64,000 nt of DNA from Manganitrophus sp963718695 (GCA_963718695.1 OY970371.1:1550001-1614000), one strand, 5' to 3'; shown: positions 1 to 11,900, numbered from the stretch's first letter. Numbers and translations: made by a program. The notes: generated from the sequence alone by a model not told the origin.

Positions 1-107
1 GGGAGGACCAGGTCGTTTTCGGAGGAGCGGCCGACGGTAATTTCACCTTTGGAAAGGAGGGAGCGCTGAATGAGCTTTTTGTCCAGGTAAACCTTGAATT
101 CAAGCAT
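1..107 (-). CDS. FHA-domain protein, N-terminal fragment (runs off the window)
   Basis: The minus strand reads from an ATG at 105-107 off the window edge and gives about 35 residues. They begin MLEFKVYLDKKLIQ and contain GEITVGRSSENDLVL. The GRSxxNDLVL string is the phosphothreonine-binding loop that opens an FHA domain. FHA domains bind phosphothreonine peptides, often substrates or autophosphorylation sites of Hanks-type kinases. Only 3 bases separate it from the stop of the upstream kinase gene (111-2246), so the two are almost certainly co-transcribed and probably work as kinase and phospho-reader. The rest of the protein, and any output domain, lies outside the window. Confidence 0.8.
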   Translation of the reverse strand, partial: MLEFKVYLDKKLIQRSLLSKGEITVGRSSENDLVL

Positions 108-110
108 GGC

Positions 111-2246
111 TTACCAGCGTACCTTCCCCCAGCCGGTTCCCTCTTTCCGAATAAGGACCTTGCTCTGCCTCCAGTCGTCGGGGGGCGGGACCACTTTTCC
201 CTCTTTATCGACCAGCTTGGTGATGACCACATTGGCGGAGGCCAGCTCTCCGGCGAGCGAAAAGTTGGCGATCGACACTTTGACGACCGGAAAGTCGCGG
301 AAGATCTCCTCCAGAATGCGGGCCCGCCCGTCGGAGAGATTGCTGATTTGTTCAAGGGCGATGAGGTCCCGTTTTTCGTAGGCGTTCTTCAGCTTGGATA
401 AGATCTCGCCGACCACCTCGATATCGGGGCGGGGAGGGAGGGCCGCCGCCGAGGGCGCGGTCTGCTTTGCGACCTTCGTCTCGGTTCCGGACGGCGCGTT
501 CGGCTTGTTCTCCGCCGGTGTTGTGGGGCGCTCCACGGACGTTTTCTGGATGGCTTGAGATTCCTTCTTGGCCGATTTGGCTTCGCCGGGCGGGGAGGCG
601 GCCTTGGCCAGTTGCGTTTGCGCCTCTTCTTTTGCTTTTTTGAACCCCTGATCGGCGCGGACGAAAAAGTCTTTCGCCTCTTCCAAGGTCGCGCCGGCTT
701 CCGGGTATTGCTTCCGCCCCATCAACTCGCTTCCCTCCTGGAACGCCTTGGCCCCTTTCCTTTCGAAGTCGGCCGCTTGCAGATAGCGCTGAGAGGCGCG
801 GTGGCGGGCATCGAGCCGGTCGGCCTCAAAGTGCGCTTGGGCGGCCTCCCCCTGCGCCTTCCGGGCGTCGGTCTCGACTTCATTGACCTTCGTCCGCGCG
901 GCATCGATGGGATCTTCTTCCTTCGGCTCCGGCGGCGCGGGGGGGCTAACCACGGGGGCGGGCGGCGGCGCGGCCGGCGGCTCCGCCGGACGGGGCGCCG
1001 GCGGGGAGACCGACACGGTCGATTGCGGGGAAGATCCCGAATCCCGGGAAGTCAGATAGTAGACGCCGCCGGCCAGGAAGACCAATCCGACGACTCCGGC
1101 GAGGATCATCGGTGTTGCGCGGGAGTCCTTTGCTACTTTGCTCTGATCCTTGCGCTGCTCTGCTTGCGGCGGCGGGGGGGCGGTGTTGGTTCGCTCGTAC
1201 GAATACGATCCCGAGGTGGGAGCGGGGGTGAATTTCCCGGTCGGCGGACGTTGGATCGGCGGCGGTGTTTTGGGAGAAGAAAATTCCCCGCTTCTTTTCG
1301 GATCGGTCCGGCCCGGGAGCATCGCCGTCGATTCTTCTTCCTCCAACGGTTGTCCCGGCGCCGGCGTGGCGCCGGAGCGCAAGGGGATGACCCGCGTCAT
1401 CGTTCGATCGAGCGTCTCTTCGTCGGAGGTCTCATTTCCAAGATTTTTGATCTGCTCGATCAGCGCCGCCGCATCGGCCACGCGGTCTTGCGCTTGTTTT
1501 TTCAGCAGCGCCTGGACGAGCGTTTGAATCTGGGGCGAGACATGATCGGGAAAAGTGAGGTTGAACTCCTGCGGCTCATAAATCAGCTTGGCGATGATCG
1601 ACATCCGGGAGATTCGCTCGAACGGGGTGGCGCCGGTGAGCATTTCGTAGAGGACGATGCCGAGCGAGTAGAGATCGCTCCGTCCATCCATCGCCTCCCC
1701 GCGGGCCTGCTCCGGCGACATATACTCCGGCGTGCCGATGATCTGACCGGTGGCGGTCACGGAGATCTCGTCGGTGGCGGCGGCGATGCCGAAGTCGGCG
1801 AGCTTTACCTTTCCCCGGTTGTCGACCATGACGTTGCTCGGCTTGATATCCCGATGGACAATGCCTTGCGCATGGGCATACGCAAGCGCCTCCGCCATCT
1901 GCAGGGAGATCGACAGCGCCTGCTCCAGAGAGAGAGGCCCTCTCTCCAGAATGACCTGCTTGAGGTCTTTTCCCGGAAAGAACTCCATGACGATGTATTG
2001 CGCGCTCTGGTCTTCCGAGACGTCGTAGACCCGGATGATGTTCTCGTGATCCAATCGGGCCATGGCGCGGGCTTCGCGCTGAAAGCGTTTTACAAAGGAA
2101 GTATCGCCGGTGTATTGGGCATGAAGGACTTTGAGGGCGACGGTGCGATTGAGCGATTTGTGGACGGCTTTGTAGACGATCCCCATGCCGCCGCGCGCGA
2201 TCTCCCCCTGGATTTCATATTTGCCGGAAAAAAGTTGGTTTTCCAT
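111..2246 (-). CDS. PknB-type membrane Ser/Thr protein kinase
   Basis: Predicted protein of 711 residues. The kinase domain spans roughly residues 8-275: Gly-rich loop ARGGMGIVYKA, invariant Lys39 in VALKVL, catalytic loop HRDIKPSN, DFG motif and GTPEYMSPEQ activation segment. All key catalytic residues are present, so it should be active. A Pro/Ser-rich linker follows, then one membrane helix near residues 378-398 (MILAGVVGLVFLAGGVYYL), which places the kinase inside the cell. The outer part has a Pro-rich stretch, an Ala/Glu-rich coiled-coil-like region (about 450-560), and ends in an NTF2-like-looking segment after about residue 610. Known Hanks kinases phosphorylate FHA proteins, and an FHA gene follows directly. 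A sigma70-like promoter lies upstream. Substrate unknown. Confidence 0.93.
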   Translation of the reverse strand: MENQLFSGKYEIQGEIARGGMGIVYKAVHKSLNRTVALKVLHAQYTGDTSFVKRFQREARAMARLDHENIIRVYDVSEDQSAQYIVMEFFPGKDLKQVILERGPLSLEQALSISLQMAEALAYAHAQGIVHRDIKPSNVMVDNRGKVKLADFGIAAATDEISVTATGQIIGTPEYMSPEQARGEAMDGRSDLYSLGIVLYEMLTGATPFERISRMSIIAKLIYEPQEFNLTFPDHVSPQIQTLVQALLKKQAQDRVADAAALIEQIKNLGNETSDEETLDRTMTRVIPLRSGATPAPGQPLEEEESTAMLPGRTDPKRSGEFSSPKTPPPIQRPPTGKFTPAPTSGSYSYERTNTAPPPPQAEQRKDQSKVAKDSRATPMILAGVVGLVFLAGGVYYLTSRDSGSSPQSTVSVSPPAPRPAEPPAAPPPAPVVSPPAPPEPKEEDPIDAARTKVNEVETDARKAQGEAAQAHFEADRLDARHRASQRYLQAADFERKGAKAFQEGSELMGRKQYPEAGATLEEAKDFFVRADQGFKKAKEEAQTQLAKAASPPGEAKSAKKESQAIQKTSVERPTTPAENKPNAPSGTETKVAKQTAPSAAALPPRPDIEVVGEILSKLKNAYEKRDLIALEQISNLSDGRARILEEIFRDFPVVKVSIANFSLAGELASANVVITKLVDKEGKVVPPPDDWRQSKVLIRKEGTGWGKVRW

Positions 2247-2314
2247 CGGAGAGCCGCTGAAAGGGTCTGAATCGGTTTACGTTTCGGATTCGGTCTTCTT
2301 ATAGACTGCCTGTA

Positions 2315-2343
2315 TTCATACCCCAAAATCGACGCAATTTCAA
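2315..2343 (-). promoter_or_regulatory. Candidate sigma70 promoter for the kinase-FHA pair
   Basis: On the minus strand TTGAAA (2338-2343), a 17-base spacer and TATGAA (2315-2320) precede the kinase start by about 70 bases. The fit to the -35/-10 consensus is fair. It lies in the 205-base gap between the kinase gene and the upstream phospholipase-like gene. Confidence 0.4.
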
Positions 2344-2451
2344 CTGAATTTATGGGGAATAAAAGAAGTCAAACCGGAGGGGTCTCGAGTCGGGAATGTC
2401 CCGATTGTAAATGATGTCGGGGGAGATATCGGCATCATCTGCTGCCGGCTT

Positions 2452-4520
2452 TTAAGGAATGGAATGAGCCGGGAAAGGTTCTCCGGTGATGTCAGGCCAA
2501 GGCGCTGTGAAATAACCGACATCGGAAGGGAAAGATCCGAAAGTGACAATCGCGCCGTGATATGCGCTTCCCCGGAAGGACTCTACCGGTCTGGGCATGA
2601 AGGTTCCGTTCTGTTCTTGATTCGTCACAGGGGCCAGATCAAAAAATTCAGTTAAATGCGTGCGCTGCTGAGGAGAAAAGTATCGGTATGCCAATTGTAG
2701 GTTGGGTTGGTCGGTTAAGAGGATGAGCCGTCCGTAGCGGCCGGCCGGAATGGCGTTGTAAATGGCCTGTGCATGAACAGGGGAGGCGGCATCGGCCGGG
2801 TAAAAGCGGGTTTCGATATAAAGATCGAATCGATCAATATACGGTTCTCCTATTTCACCCGCTATCCCATTTCGATCGAAATCGACCCTCGATCTGAGCG
2901 CATCATCGTTTCGAATTTCTTCCGAGGTTCTTAGTATCCGATCTAAATAGAAGTAGTCGGAAGCATTAAAAAGGTTAACGTGCATCGGCTCGAAGAGGTC
3001 CGTTCTCCCCACGGCCACGGCATCTGTCTCATTTCCCAAAGTGCCTTTGAACACGATCATCAGATAAAGATCGGTGATTCCGGCAGGGATCGGTTTTTCC
3101 GGAAAATAGAAGGTAAATTCGGTGGGACTCTCCGGCGAGAGCGATTCAATCTCGATGGGATCGGAAACGGCGTAGGAGAAATTTCCTTCGCGCGAAGTAG
3201 GGGTGTCAGTCGGGGGATCGGTAGAAAGATCGGGTTGATAATCGACGCGCATTTTATACTGGGCGACGAGCTGAAGCGTTCCGTTCTGGATTTCTTCCGC
3301 CGGGGTCGTATTCTGAATCTTCGCTTTCAGTTGGGTAAACTGCTGGGGTTGCTCGCTGCCATCGATGATGCCATAGAGATAGTTCTCGGGCATGGAGATC
3401 TTCAGTGTGCCCCGGAAGAAATGATCGATCACCCCCGCGGAGTAGCCGACGGCTCTGGGTAATAAGATTTCAGCCTGGGCGTCAAAGTTAAATTGATTCA
3501 GGCTAAAGATCGGCTCCGCCAAGACACTTTTAAGGTCACCGTCAAAAATGGAGCGGGTTGTCATTCGATCATTGTGTGCTGTCTCATTTTTGTAATGGTC
3601 GGTATAGCTATTTCCAAAGAAAAGGAGATTGCCTTGAAGGAGATTTCCGTTAATGTCAGTTCTACCCCGGTCAATATCTTGAACATTCACAATAGAGAAA
3701 TCATTTGTATCTAAGGCGGGACTGGGATGGACGCCATCCGTGGCGCCATCTTTAAGGGATATAAAATTCGTGTCTTCACTGACGAAGTTGTCATTGGTGA
3801 AATCGGCCAGGCCTTTACCGCCACCCGTCCAAAAAGAATTAAAATCGTTGAATCGAACGGGTGGGTACCCTAAAAGATTGTAGTTCCTAATATTACTGCT
3901 TGTACGTTTCTCATACCAACTTTGATCTTCGTTGAGGATATTGTCGGGATTATCATTGACTGTAAGGTGTGGATCATTCCGAACATGAGCGGGCTGTGCC
4001 ATATCTTGAATTAGATGAACCACATGTCCTAGCGCACGAAAGGTTTTCACAAGGTTTACTTCCCGAAGCCTGGGATCTGGATCAATCAAACTTTTAAAAA
4101 ATAATTACGTGCATCTCGAATAGACCACTCTTGAGTGATCGTACCTACAAATCGTAATTCCAGTCCCCAATTAATTGCATCTGTGGCAATGAAATCAGTT
4201 AAGTCCAGAAGCTCCGATTGGGTGATCGGATCATAAAAGTGATTCAACGGCCGGAGGCTTAATGACCCGATCGGTTCTCCATCCTCGAATTCACTGCCTC
4301 TAATGATCCAGTCTCTTACTGACCGACCACTCAAGCGTGTTTCCTGCTCAATCCCCAGATGGATCAGGTAACCACTTTTAAGTACTGATAAATCATATGC
4401 TTGATCGGTTAATCGCGCATGTACGGGTACCTCATATGCACTCACCTTCCCTATTGGATCAGACAAATACCAAATAAGATAAAAGGCAAGCAGTGCCTTA
4501 TAAATGGCCGATCTTTTCAC
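2452..4520 (-). CDS. Secreted zinc phospholipase C / P1-nuclease-like protein, interrupted by a -1 frameshift
   Basis: Two open frames make one protein. The first (4520-4086, GTG start, SD GAGGG) has a signal peptide ending near KVSAYEVPVH and a His typical of the mature N-terminus of zinc-dependent phospholipase C/P1-nuclease proteins. The second (frame from 4089 to 2452) begins at once with the family metal site, ALGHVVHLIQDMAQPAH. At the junction the coding strand reads TAT TTT TTA AAA GTT TGA. One extra base, or a -1 slip on T TTT TTA, gives RDARNYFLKSLIDPDP without a break. The TTG that could start the second frame has no Shine-Dalgarno. The long C-terminal part is beta-rich and unassigned. 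The GTG overlaps the stop of the upstream gene (GTGA), so it is the last gene of the secreted-protein operon. Sequencing error, pseudogene and programmed frameshift are all possible. Confidence 0.75.
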
Positions 4521-5212
4521 TTTTTTCCCTCATGTTGCAGTGGAGCCGTGAAACCACAAGCTGGATGCAACTTCTTCTGCTCTTTTAGCAAATTCAGAAA
4601 GTTTGGTACTTCTGGCCAAAAGTCAGGGTCTACGCGTGCATTGGCTATTTGATTACACCAATCCTGCTCGGTGAGGGTTCGTTTGATGGTCTTTCCGGTG
4701 CTTGGAGAAACACGTTTTTCTTCGCTTCCGATAATGAATTCCCGAAGTTTGATCGTTTCGCCTTTATAGCGTGATTTTCGAATCCGGGATGGAACAGGAT
4801 TTGCCAAATTCTCTTCAGGACTTCCTGTACGTTCAAGAAGATATGAATTATAAAGACCCCAAACATAGTATCCGGGCTTAAAGAATACTAAAAAAGGATC
4901 CTCATCCCAAAAGCAGCTTTTATCGGGCCGTTTAACAGGGCCCCAGCCTGGGAAAAAGAACTCTCCGTTAGAATCTGTTACGGACTCTTCTATTTTTAAA
5001 TAAATTTGAGGCTGGATCGTTTTCCAAAATGCGAGGACAATTGCACCTTCAATCGGTTGACCCGTCGTTTCATCAACGACTTTGCCTCGAATCTCTTCTA
5101 TGACATATTCACCCGGAGCGCCTCTACAAAGCCTGGCTTCGGCAACGTCTGAGTAGACCCCAATAATTCCCAGGACCAATAACCATAAGCTAAAAAGTAA
5201 TTTGAATCTCAT
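4517..5212 (-). CDS. Secreted carboxypeptidase-regulatory-like domain protein (paralog 1)
   Basis: Predicted 231 residues, with a cleavable signal peptide (MRFKLLFSLWLLVLGIIG..VAEA) followed by RLCRGAPGEY. Residues about 40-115 (IRGKVVDETTGQPIEGAIV to GYYVWG) have the G-x-V-x-D-x-x-TGxPI-x-GA pattern of the CarboxypepD_reg/transthyretin-like beta-sandwich. Four or more Cys residues suggest disulfides outside the cytoplasm. It is a clear paralog of the next upstream protein: both share the RGAPxEY/EGAPSEY start, the W.DEDP..FFKPGYY block, SRIRKSRYxxExIKL and a final DWC..I segment. SD GAGGAG precedes the ATG. It sits 16 bases after its paralog and overlaps the following phospholipase-like gene by 4 bases. 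Function unknown; a binding or matrix role is a guess. Confidence 0.8.
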   Translation of the reverse strand: MRFKLLFSLWLLVLGIIGVYSDVAEARLCRGAPGEYVIEEIRGKVVDETTGQPIEGAIVLAFWKTIQPQIYLKIEESVTDSNGEFFFPGWGPVKRPDKSCFWDEDPFLVFFKPGYYVWGLYNSYLLERTGSPEENLANPVPSRIRKSRYKGETIKLREFIIGSEEKRVSPSTGKTIKRTLTEQDWCNQIANARVDPDFWPEVPNFLNLLKEQKKLHPACGFTAPLQHEGKK

Positions 5213-5228
5213 ACGCTCCTCGGTTAAA

Positions 5229-5963
5229 TTACTTTCTTGGAGAAAACAGTTTTTCCATTCCGCAGTCCACTCCTTTTTCGCGTTCCTCTTTAAGGTTGTT
5301 TCTTACGGCAGCAATGAATGTCTTTAAAAATGGTGCGTTGCGTTCAAGATGGGGTGGATCAAAGATATCGGCCGAACCGGCAACCCAAAGGATTTGAAAA
5401 CACCAATCCCTTTCCGTCGTGACGCGCTTTGTCTTCTGCTCTGTATTAAAATCAAGGTGTTCCGCTTCCTGGCCGACTACGAATCGATCCAGCTTTATTT
5501 CCTCTTCGTTGTAGCGTGATTTCCGAATCTTGGCCGCAAGCAAATTGACCGATTTTTCCGCTGAGAAGTCTTCTGAGTCGCCGGAATGATTGTTTCGAAG
5601 TGTCTTGAGGTAATATCCCGGTTTGAAAATGGTCAGCAGGGGATCCTCATTCCACAGGCATCGGTCGCCCGGCCTTTTTATCGAACCCCACCCCGCAATC
5701 CGATAACTCCCTTTTTTGTCTGTGACTGCCTCGATAATCTTCAGCCGCTCGATTCCAGCGAGAGTTTGACCGTAGCCAGTCAGCACCCAGGCGGCCACGA
5801 CATTGGCTCCTTCTATCGGTTTCCCCGTCTCGCCATCCACGATGTTTCCACGGATCTCTTCGGCTATATATTCAGAAGGGGCACCCTCACAGATCCGTCC
5901 CGCTTCAGCGAATTCCGAAAGACCTCCGATTATTCCGATGATTAAAAGTCCTCTCAATGTCAT
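5229..5963 (-). CDS. Secreted carboxypeptidase-regulatory-like domain protein (paralog 2)
   Basis: The frame stays open up to 6038, but that overlaps the end of the giant upstream gene. The ATG at 5961-5963 (MTLRGLLIIGIIGGLSEFAEA) gives a clean signal peptide that lines up with paralog 1; an ATG at 5979-5981 is the alternative. The mature protein begins GRICEGAPSEYIAEEIRGNI and carries one carboxypeptidase-regulatory-like beta-sandwich (VDGETGKPIEGANVVAAW), then WNEDPLLTIFKPGYY, KIRKSRYNEEEIKLD and a C-terminal DWC block shared with paralog 1. Local duplication is the obvious origin. The gene follows the 2284-residue surface protein by about 20 bases, so both should be made together. No catalytic motif is visible. 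Confidence 0.8.
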   Translation of the reverse strand: MTLRGLLIIGIIGGLSEFAEAGRICEGAPSEYIAEEIRGNIVDGETGKPIEGANVVAAWVLTGYGQTLAGIERLKIIEAVTDKKGSYRIAGWGSIKRPGDRCLWNEDPLLTIFKPGYYLKTLRNNHSGDSEDFSAEKSVNLLAAKIRKSRYNEEEIKLDRFVVGQEAEHLDFNTEQKTKRVTTERDWCFQILWVAGSADIFDPPHLERNAPFLKTFIAAVRNNLKEEREKGVDCGMEKLFSPRK

Positions 5964-5985
5964 TGGCGTCTCTTGGTTCATAAAC

Positions 5986-8900
5986 TTACATGGCGACCAG
6001 TTTCCAAAACCCATTTGAATCAAGAATAAAATAAACAAAATAAGCGTTCAGCACACCCTCTTCGACTCGATTCGTGAAACATTCAGCCACGTTTCCCTGA
6101 AGATCGGTCAAACGGATCGGCTGAAGGGCGCCCGCAATGGACGGTAGGTTAGAGCGGAGCGCTTCAAAAACAGAGCGATATTTCTGTCCGGCATGTGGAG
6201 TGAAATAGGTCAAGGCCGTTTCAATCTCTCCAGACGACAATGCCGCTCTCATTTCCTCCCACTTCTGATTCAACAAGTTTTCCATCTGAATTGCATTGAA
6301 GACGGTAATCACGATCGTATCGCTGAAGGTTTGTCCTTCCGCACCGGCGACTGTGGCCGTCAAAGAGTAGATCCCGTCCGTAGTTAAGTTTACCCGATAT
6401 TCTTCCGCGCCGACCGGGGTGATCTGGGGCGTGGCGGGTCCGCTGAAGGAAAGGGTGGAGGAGGGAAAATCTCCAAAAGAACTTTCAATTTTTAAAGTGA
6501 TTTCGAGCGGCGCGATCCCCGATTCAATATTGGATCGCAAAGTGATGCTGTTCGCCACAGGATGAGACCTCACCGTCGCCTCGGACGCGGCGATAAGGCC
6601 GTTGCTGTCGACGGCTTGAACGGTAAGGATGTTTGTTCCCGGCGTCAGCCGGACTCCATTCGCCACAAACCGGTTTCCGGACACTTGGGCCAAAACGCCG
6701 TTGACCGTGACCCCGACTTCGGGACTTTGAGAGAGGACAATCCCTTGAACGGTCACCTCATCACGAGTCGTTGTGCTTCCCCCGGCGGGATCTGTAATGA
6801 AAAGCTGTATCGGAGGGAGAGGAAACGATTTCACTGAAATTTCGAACGCGGCGGTGACGCCGTTACTGTCGGTGGCCTCGGCCGTGATGGTATTATTCCC
6901 GAGTGTCAACGGCACCCCCGCGGCGACAAACTGATCGGCGGTGACCTGCGCCGATATTCCATTCACGCGCACCTCCACGGCGGGGGCCTCTGTCATGACC
7001 CTGCCCCTCACCGTTATCTGGGTGGACTCGGTCGCGGTTTCGGTGAGGGGATCGGCGATGAAGAGGAACATGGGAGGGGGGAGAACCGTCACGGTGGTTT
7101 GACCGACGGCACCTGCATCGCTGGCCGTTATCTGCGCTGTTCCAAATCGAACGGCCGTCAGCCGGCCAAAGAGATCAATCGAAGCAATGTTCGGATCGCT
7201 GCTGGCCCAAGTTGCAGGCGGGTTTACTCCGTTGCCGAAGCTAACCCCGGAGCCGTCGCTGTAAACCCCAAAAGCGATCAAGGGGAGTGTCTCTCCAACC
7301 TCTAAGGTCGGGGAGGCGAGTGTGAGCTGCGGCTCAAGGCTGACCAAGAGAAAAACCTCTTTATGAGCGATCTGAATTTCCTGCAGCGTCGCCGAGCCGA
7401 CGATTAAATCGGACTGCGCGGTCATCCCATTAAAGCGGGCGCTGAGGGTGGTCTTCCCCCCGGCCAGTCCCGTCACAAACCCCCGATTGTTGACCGCGGC
7501 GACGGTCGGCGCGCTGCTGTTCCAAACGACAGATTGAGTAAGATCCATTCGGCTGCCGTCGCCCCGCACACCGACGGCGCGAAGCGGAAAGGCTCCTCCC
7601 AAGGGAATCACTGTTTTCGCCTCCTCGATGAGCAGAGAGGTCAGCGTTAAGGAAGGTTGGGAGTGGACGGAGAGGGTTTGGACCGCGCCCTTGGCCGCAT
7701 TTTTGGCGATGACGACAATGGTATTTTTTCCTTCGGCCAAGTCCAGCGGAATGGAGAAAGCGTTTCCGACGATCGGGGCGGAGCGACCGTTGACGGTGAC
7801 TTCGGCGGCATCATACACTTCTCCCGTGAGAGTAATAGATGATGCGGTTACAATCTCCCCATCGAGCGGTGTTGAAACATACACCTCCGGAATGGGAAGA
7901 TCCCGATAGCCGACGGCGATCTGATCTTCTCCAATTCTCCCCCGGTCATCGATGGCCCAGGCGGTGATCAGAACCTTGCCTTCGTGTCTCGAATCGGCTC
8001 CATACCGGCCGGCGAGGTTGAGAAAGTCGGCTGTGAAGCGCCCCCCGGCGGCGATCGCCTCCACTTCGTTGACAATGACGGTTTGCACCGAAGGATCCAC
8101 CTCTCCTGCGGCCATGATGAATTGTTCAAAAATCGCTTCATTTTCGACAGGGCGGATCAGTCTCACAGAGGGTACCGCGGCGTCCTTTCTGGAAAAGACC
8201 CTGACCTTATCCACACCGCGGGATCCATCCGCTGAAACCGCTTCGACCCAGAGCACGTTCTCCCCCGGAATCAACGGAATCTTCCATTCGCTGACAAAGG
8301 TGTCCCCCAGATTTTGAGCGGATCCTTCAAGCGTGTATGTCGGGCTCACGCGGATGAAGGCGTTGGGATCGCTGATGCTCCCGCGCAGGGGAAGATATTC
8401 AGCGTCGGTCACGGCGCCATCCGCCGGAAAGGTGATATTCACCTGGGGGCTCGCGGGGGTTCCGGTGATGACCTCAATGACCACCTCCGCGGAATCAACA
8501 GGATCAAGAAAGCGATCGGGCGGCTCAAAGAAGAGGAGCCCGCCATGCCGAAAGGCTTGGAGTTGCTTTTGCCGCACTTTGAGAATATGGGTTCCCGGGG
8601 AGAGGAGAACGCCTTCGAAGCGAAACCTTCCCCGCTCATTGGCAACGACGGTTCCGATCAGCTGGTTATTTCGGTAGAGCTCTATATGGCCGTGAGAATA
8701 GGCATTCCCTTCAACCAGGATGCGGGTCGCATTCGTCGGACTGGGAAGCGGGTCGATCATCGGAGGCATCGGTGCGCTTAACCAGCCGGGATGAACCGTA
8801 TAAAACACGCGGGTGTTTCGCCCGATGTTTCCGGCTTCGTCTTTGGCCGTGATGCTGACGAAATGTTCTCCGCCGTTAAGGTGTGTGGTGGCTGAAAAAT

Positions 8901-11900
8901 ATCCCCGCTCATCGGCGATAAGATGATGAGGGCCGGGGTCTGGGTAAATATCGATCGACACAGCGGCAAAAGGCTCGGTGAACCCGTTGATCTCCACCTG
9001 CGTTGCGGCCAGTCCGATGCGTCTCTGATGGAGCGCGGCATCCACCTTTGGTTTCAGGGTATCTTTAATCACCACCTGCTCTTCGGAGAGAGCGCTTGTA
9101 TTCCCGGAGAGATCAATGGCGCGCGCCGAGAGATGGTAGGGGCCATCGGTGGGAAGAAGGACGGTCGTCTTGAAGAGGCCGTCGCTGTCGGCCTGGACCG
9201 GGGGGTAAACAAATCCATTGACGACGACCTCAATGTGGTATCGGGGACTCGTCAGGCCGGAAACATCTAAACCATTGTATTGCAGACGGCCCCCGGCGCT
9301 TTCCGTAAAGAGCAGCTTCATCTGCTTGGGGAGGGGACTCAAAACGGGGGGCGGGGGTGACGGGGCATCGGGATCATAGGTGACCTGAAGGGTCGATGTC
9401 ACACTCTCCCCGTTGGGACGCGTGGCGGTAACCGACAGTGTATTGGCACCGATGGAAAGGGGAAGCGAGACTTTAAAACTTCTAAAGTCTTGATCGGCCG
9501 GAATTCCGTTGACATCGACCGCGGCGCTGCTGTCGTTGACGTCGCCTGAGACCATGATGGGAGCGTGATTGACGAGGAAGGGGACCACCGGCGCAGTGAC
9601 CAGGACGGAAAGCGGTTTGTCCAAGGGTTCATAGATGATCCGAGTCGTGTCGTAAGCATCGCTTCCGACGAGGTTCTCGGCATGGACCGTGATAGGGTTG
9701 ATCCCGTCATCGAGCGGGACAAGGGCGCTGAAGGCGCCGGCGTGGACGATCGCAGTAATGCCGTTGACGGTGACGGCCGTCGGAGAGAATCCGGAGAGAA
9801 TGTCGTTGATCGTCCCTTTGATTTCAACGGGTGAATACGTGATGAGCTTTTCAGCCGGGGGCTCGGTAATCCTGACAGTGAATGGGGCCTCGGAGGGCGA
9901 ATGGGTGTATGTGAGGGTATCGGTGGCCACCTGACCATTTTGCGCATAGGCGGTCACGGTGATCGTACAGACGTCGGGTTCGCTCCCTTCTTGCGTCGGG
10001 AGCGGCCCCGGTAGTGCGCAGGTAAAAACCGTCGCTTTAAAGAGACCCTCTTCAACCGCGGCGAGTGTGTCATTGACCAGAACCGTGGCCGAAGGGTCGT
10101 TGACCGTACCGGCTACATTGAAGCGGGAGGATTCGATTGCGGAGCCATCAAACGGCGCAAGGATTGCGACATTCAGAGAGATCGGCTTTGGTTGATAAGA
10201 GACGGCGACGGTGTCGTTGTCGGTCTGGCCGAACGGATTGACCGCTTCGGCCGTCACGGGATTCATCCCTTCCATCAGCGGAACGGATGGAGCGGAAAAA
10301 CTTCCATCGGAGGCGACGCTTGCCGCGATCCCGTTGACGATGACGATGGCGTGTGGATCATTCACCATGCCGTTGACCGTCATCGGGGAGGTCTGAATCA
10401 GATCTCCGTTCAGAGGGGAGGTCACTCTTACCTTGATCCAGGTGCTGAAGGTAACGTGAACGGTATCCGGAATGCTGTCAGTGGTCCCATCGTTCACAAT
10501 GAGTTGCGCCACATACTCGCCCGGAACGTCCATCATGAGAGAAGGGCTTGCAGATATGGAATTGGAGAGAACGGCGGCGCTCTCCGTGGGCCGTGAGAGA
10601 AGGGACCAACGGTAGGTCAGGGGGTTGCCGTCCGGGTCCGATGAGCTGCTTCCATCCAGGACGGTTGTCTGTTCCCGAACGAGGGTCTGGTCTGAGCCGG
10701 CATCGGCCAGAGGGGCATGGTTTACCGGATCGACGATCAGAGTCACCATTGCGGTATTGCTCTCCTGAAAGCTGTCCTTCGCCCGGTAGGTAAACCGGTC
10801 TGTTCCGTTGAAGTGGGCGTCGGGTGTGTAGATAAAGGAGCCGTCGGGATTGAGGGTCAATATCCCGTTTGCAGGACCGGTCATGAGAAGCGCCGTCAGC
10901 GGATCTCCGTCGGCATCCTGATCATTCGTGAGGATGCCCGGAAGGGGAATGTTCAGGAGGCTGTTCTCGGCGAGATGATAGGTGTCGTCTATTGCAACAG
11001 GAACCGCCTTGACGGTCATTGTGACTGTATCCGGCTCGCTGTTTACTTTTCCATCGTTCACGATGAGCTGCGCAACATACGTGCCGGCCAGATCGGCCAC
11101 GAAGAAAGGTTTTGCAGCGCCCAGATCAGAGAGGCCGACCACGCTTCCCGTCGGTTTTGACGTGAAGGACCACTGATAGGTAAGTAGGTCGAAATCGACA
11201 TCCGAGGAGCTGCTCCCGTCCAGGATCACAGTATTTCCTTCGGCGACCTGTTGATCGGGACCGGCATCGGCCACAGGCGGGCTGTTCGCTGTGGTAATCA
11301 CCGCCGTATCGGGATCACTATTGACCTTTCCGTCGTTCACGATGAGTTGGACGACATAGGTGCCGGGGCGGTCGACGATGAACGTTGTCATCGGCCCGTG
11401 GGGATCGGTGAGGGTCGCCTTGCCGCCGGTCGGTATTGAAACAAATGACCAGGCATAGATCAGGAAATCGCCATCGACATCGCTCGTCCCTGATCCGTTC
11501 AATGTAACGGTTGTTCCCACAGAGACCGTTTGATCGGCTCCTGCATGGGCTACCGGCGGAGAGTTCTGGGTGGTGATCGCCACGGTGTCCGGGGCGCTGT
11601 CGAACGTTCCATCATCTACGATGAGCTGCGCCACATAACTGCCCGGGATATCCGGCACAAAAGCCGGCTTTACCGCCGTCGGATCCGACAGCGCCGCATT
11701 GCTTCCAACCGGCAGGGAGATGAATGACCATCTAAACGCGAGCAGATCCCCATCCACATCGCTCGATCCGGAACCGTCCAAGGTAACGGTGGTGCTTACG
11801 ATAACTGTTTGATCCAGTCCCGCTTCCGCGACGGGAGGAGAGTTGAGGGTCGTCATCGTCACGGTATCCGGGGCGCTGTCGAACGTTCCATCATTTACGA

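Noticed and set aside
555..2270. 571-residue open frame opposite the Ser/Thr kinase
   Set aside because: Arg/Gly-rich antisense shadow of a high-GC coding gene; no ribosome site, no family pattern.
2340..2549. 69-codon minus-strand ORF at the end of the phospholipase-like gene
   Set aside because: Overlaps the real frame's end and has no start signal; treated as chance.
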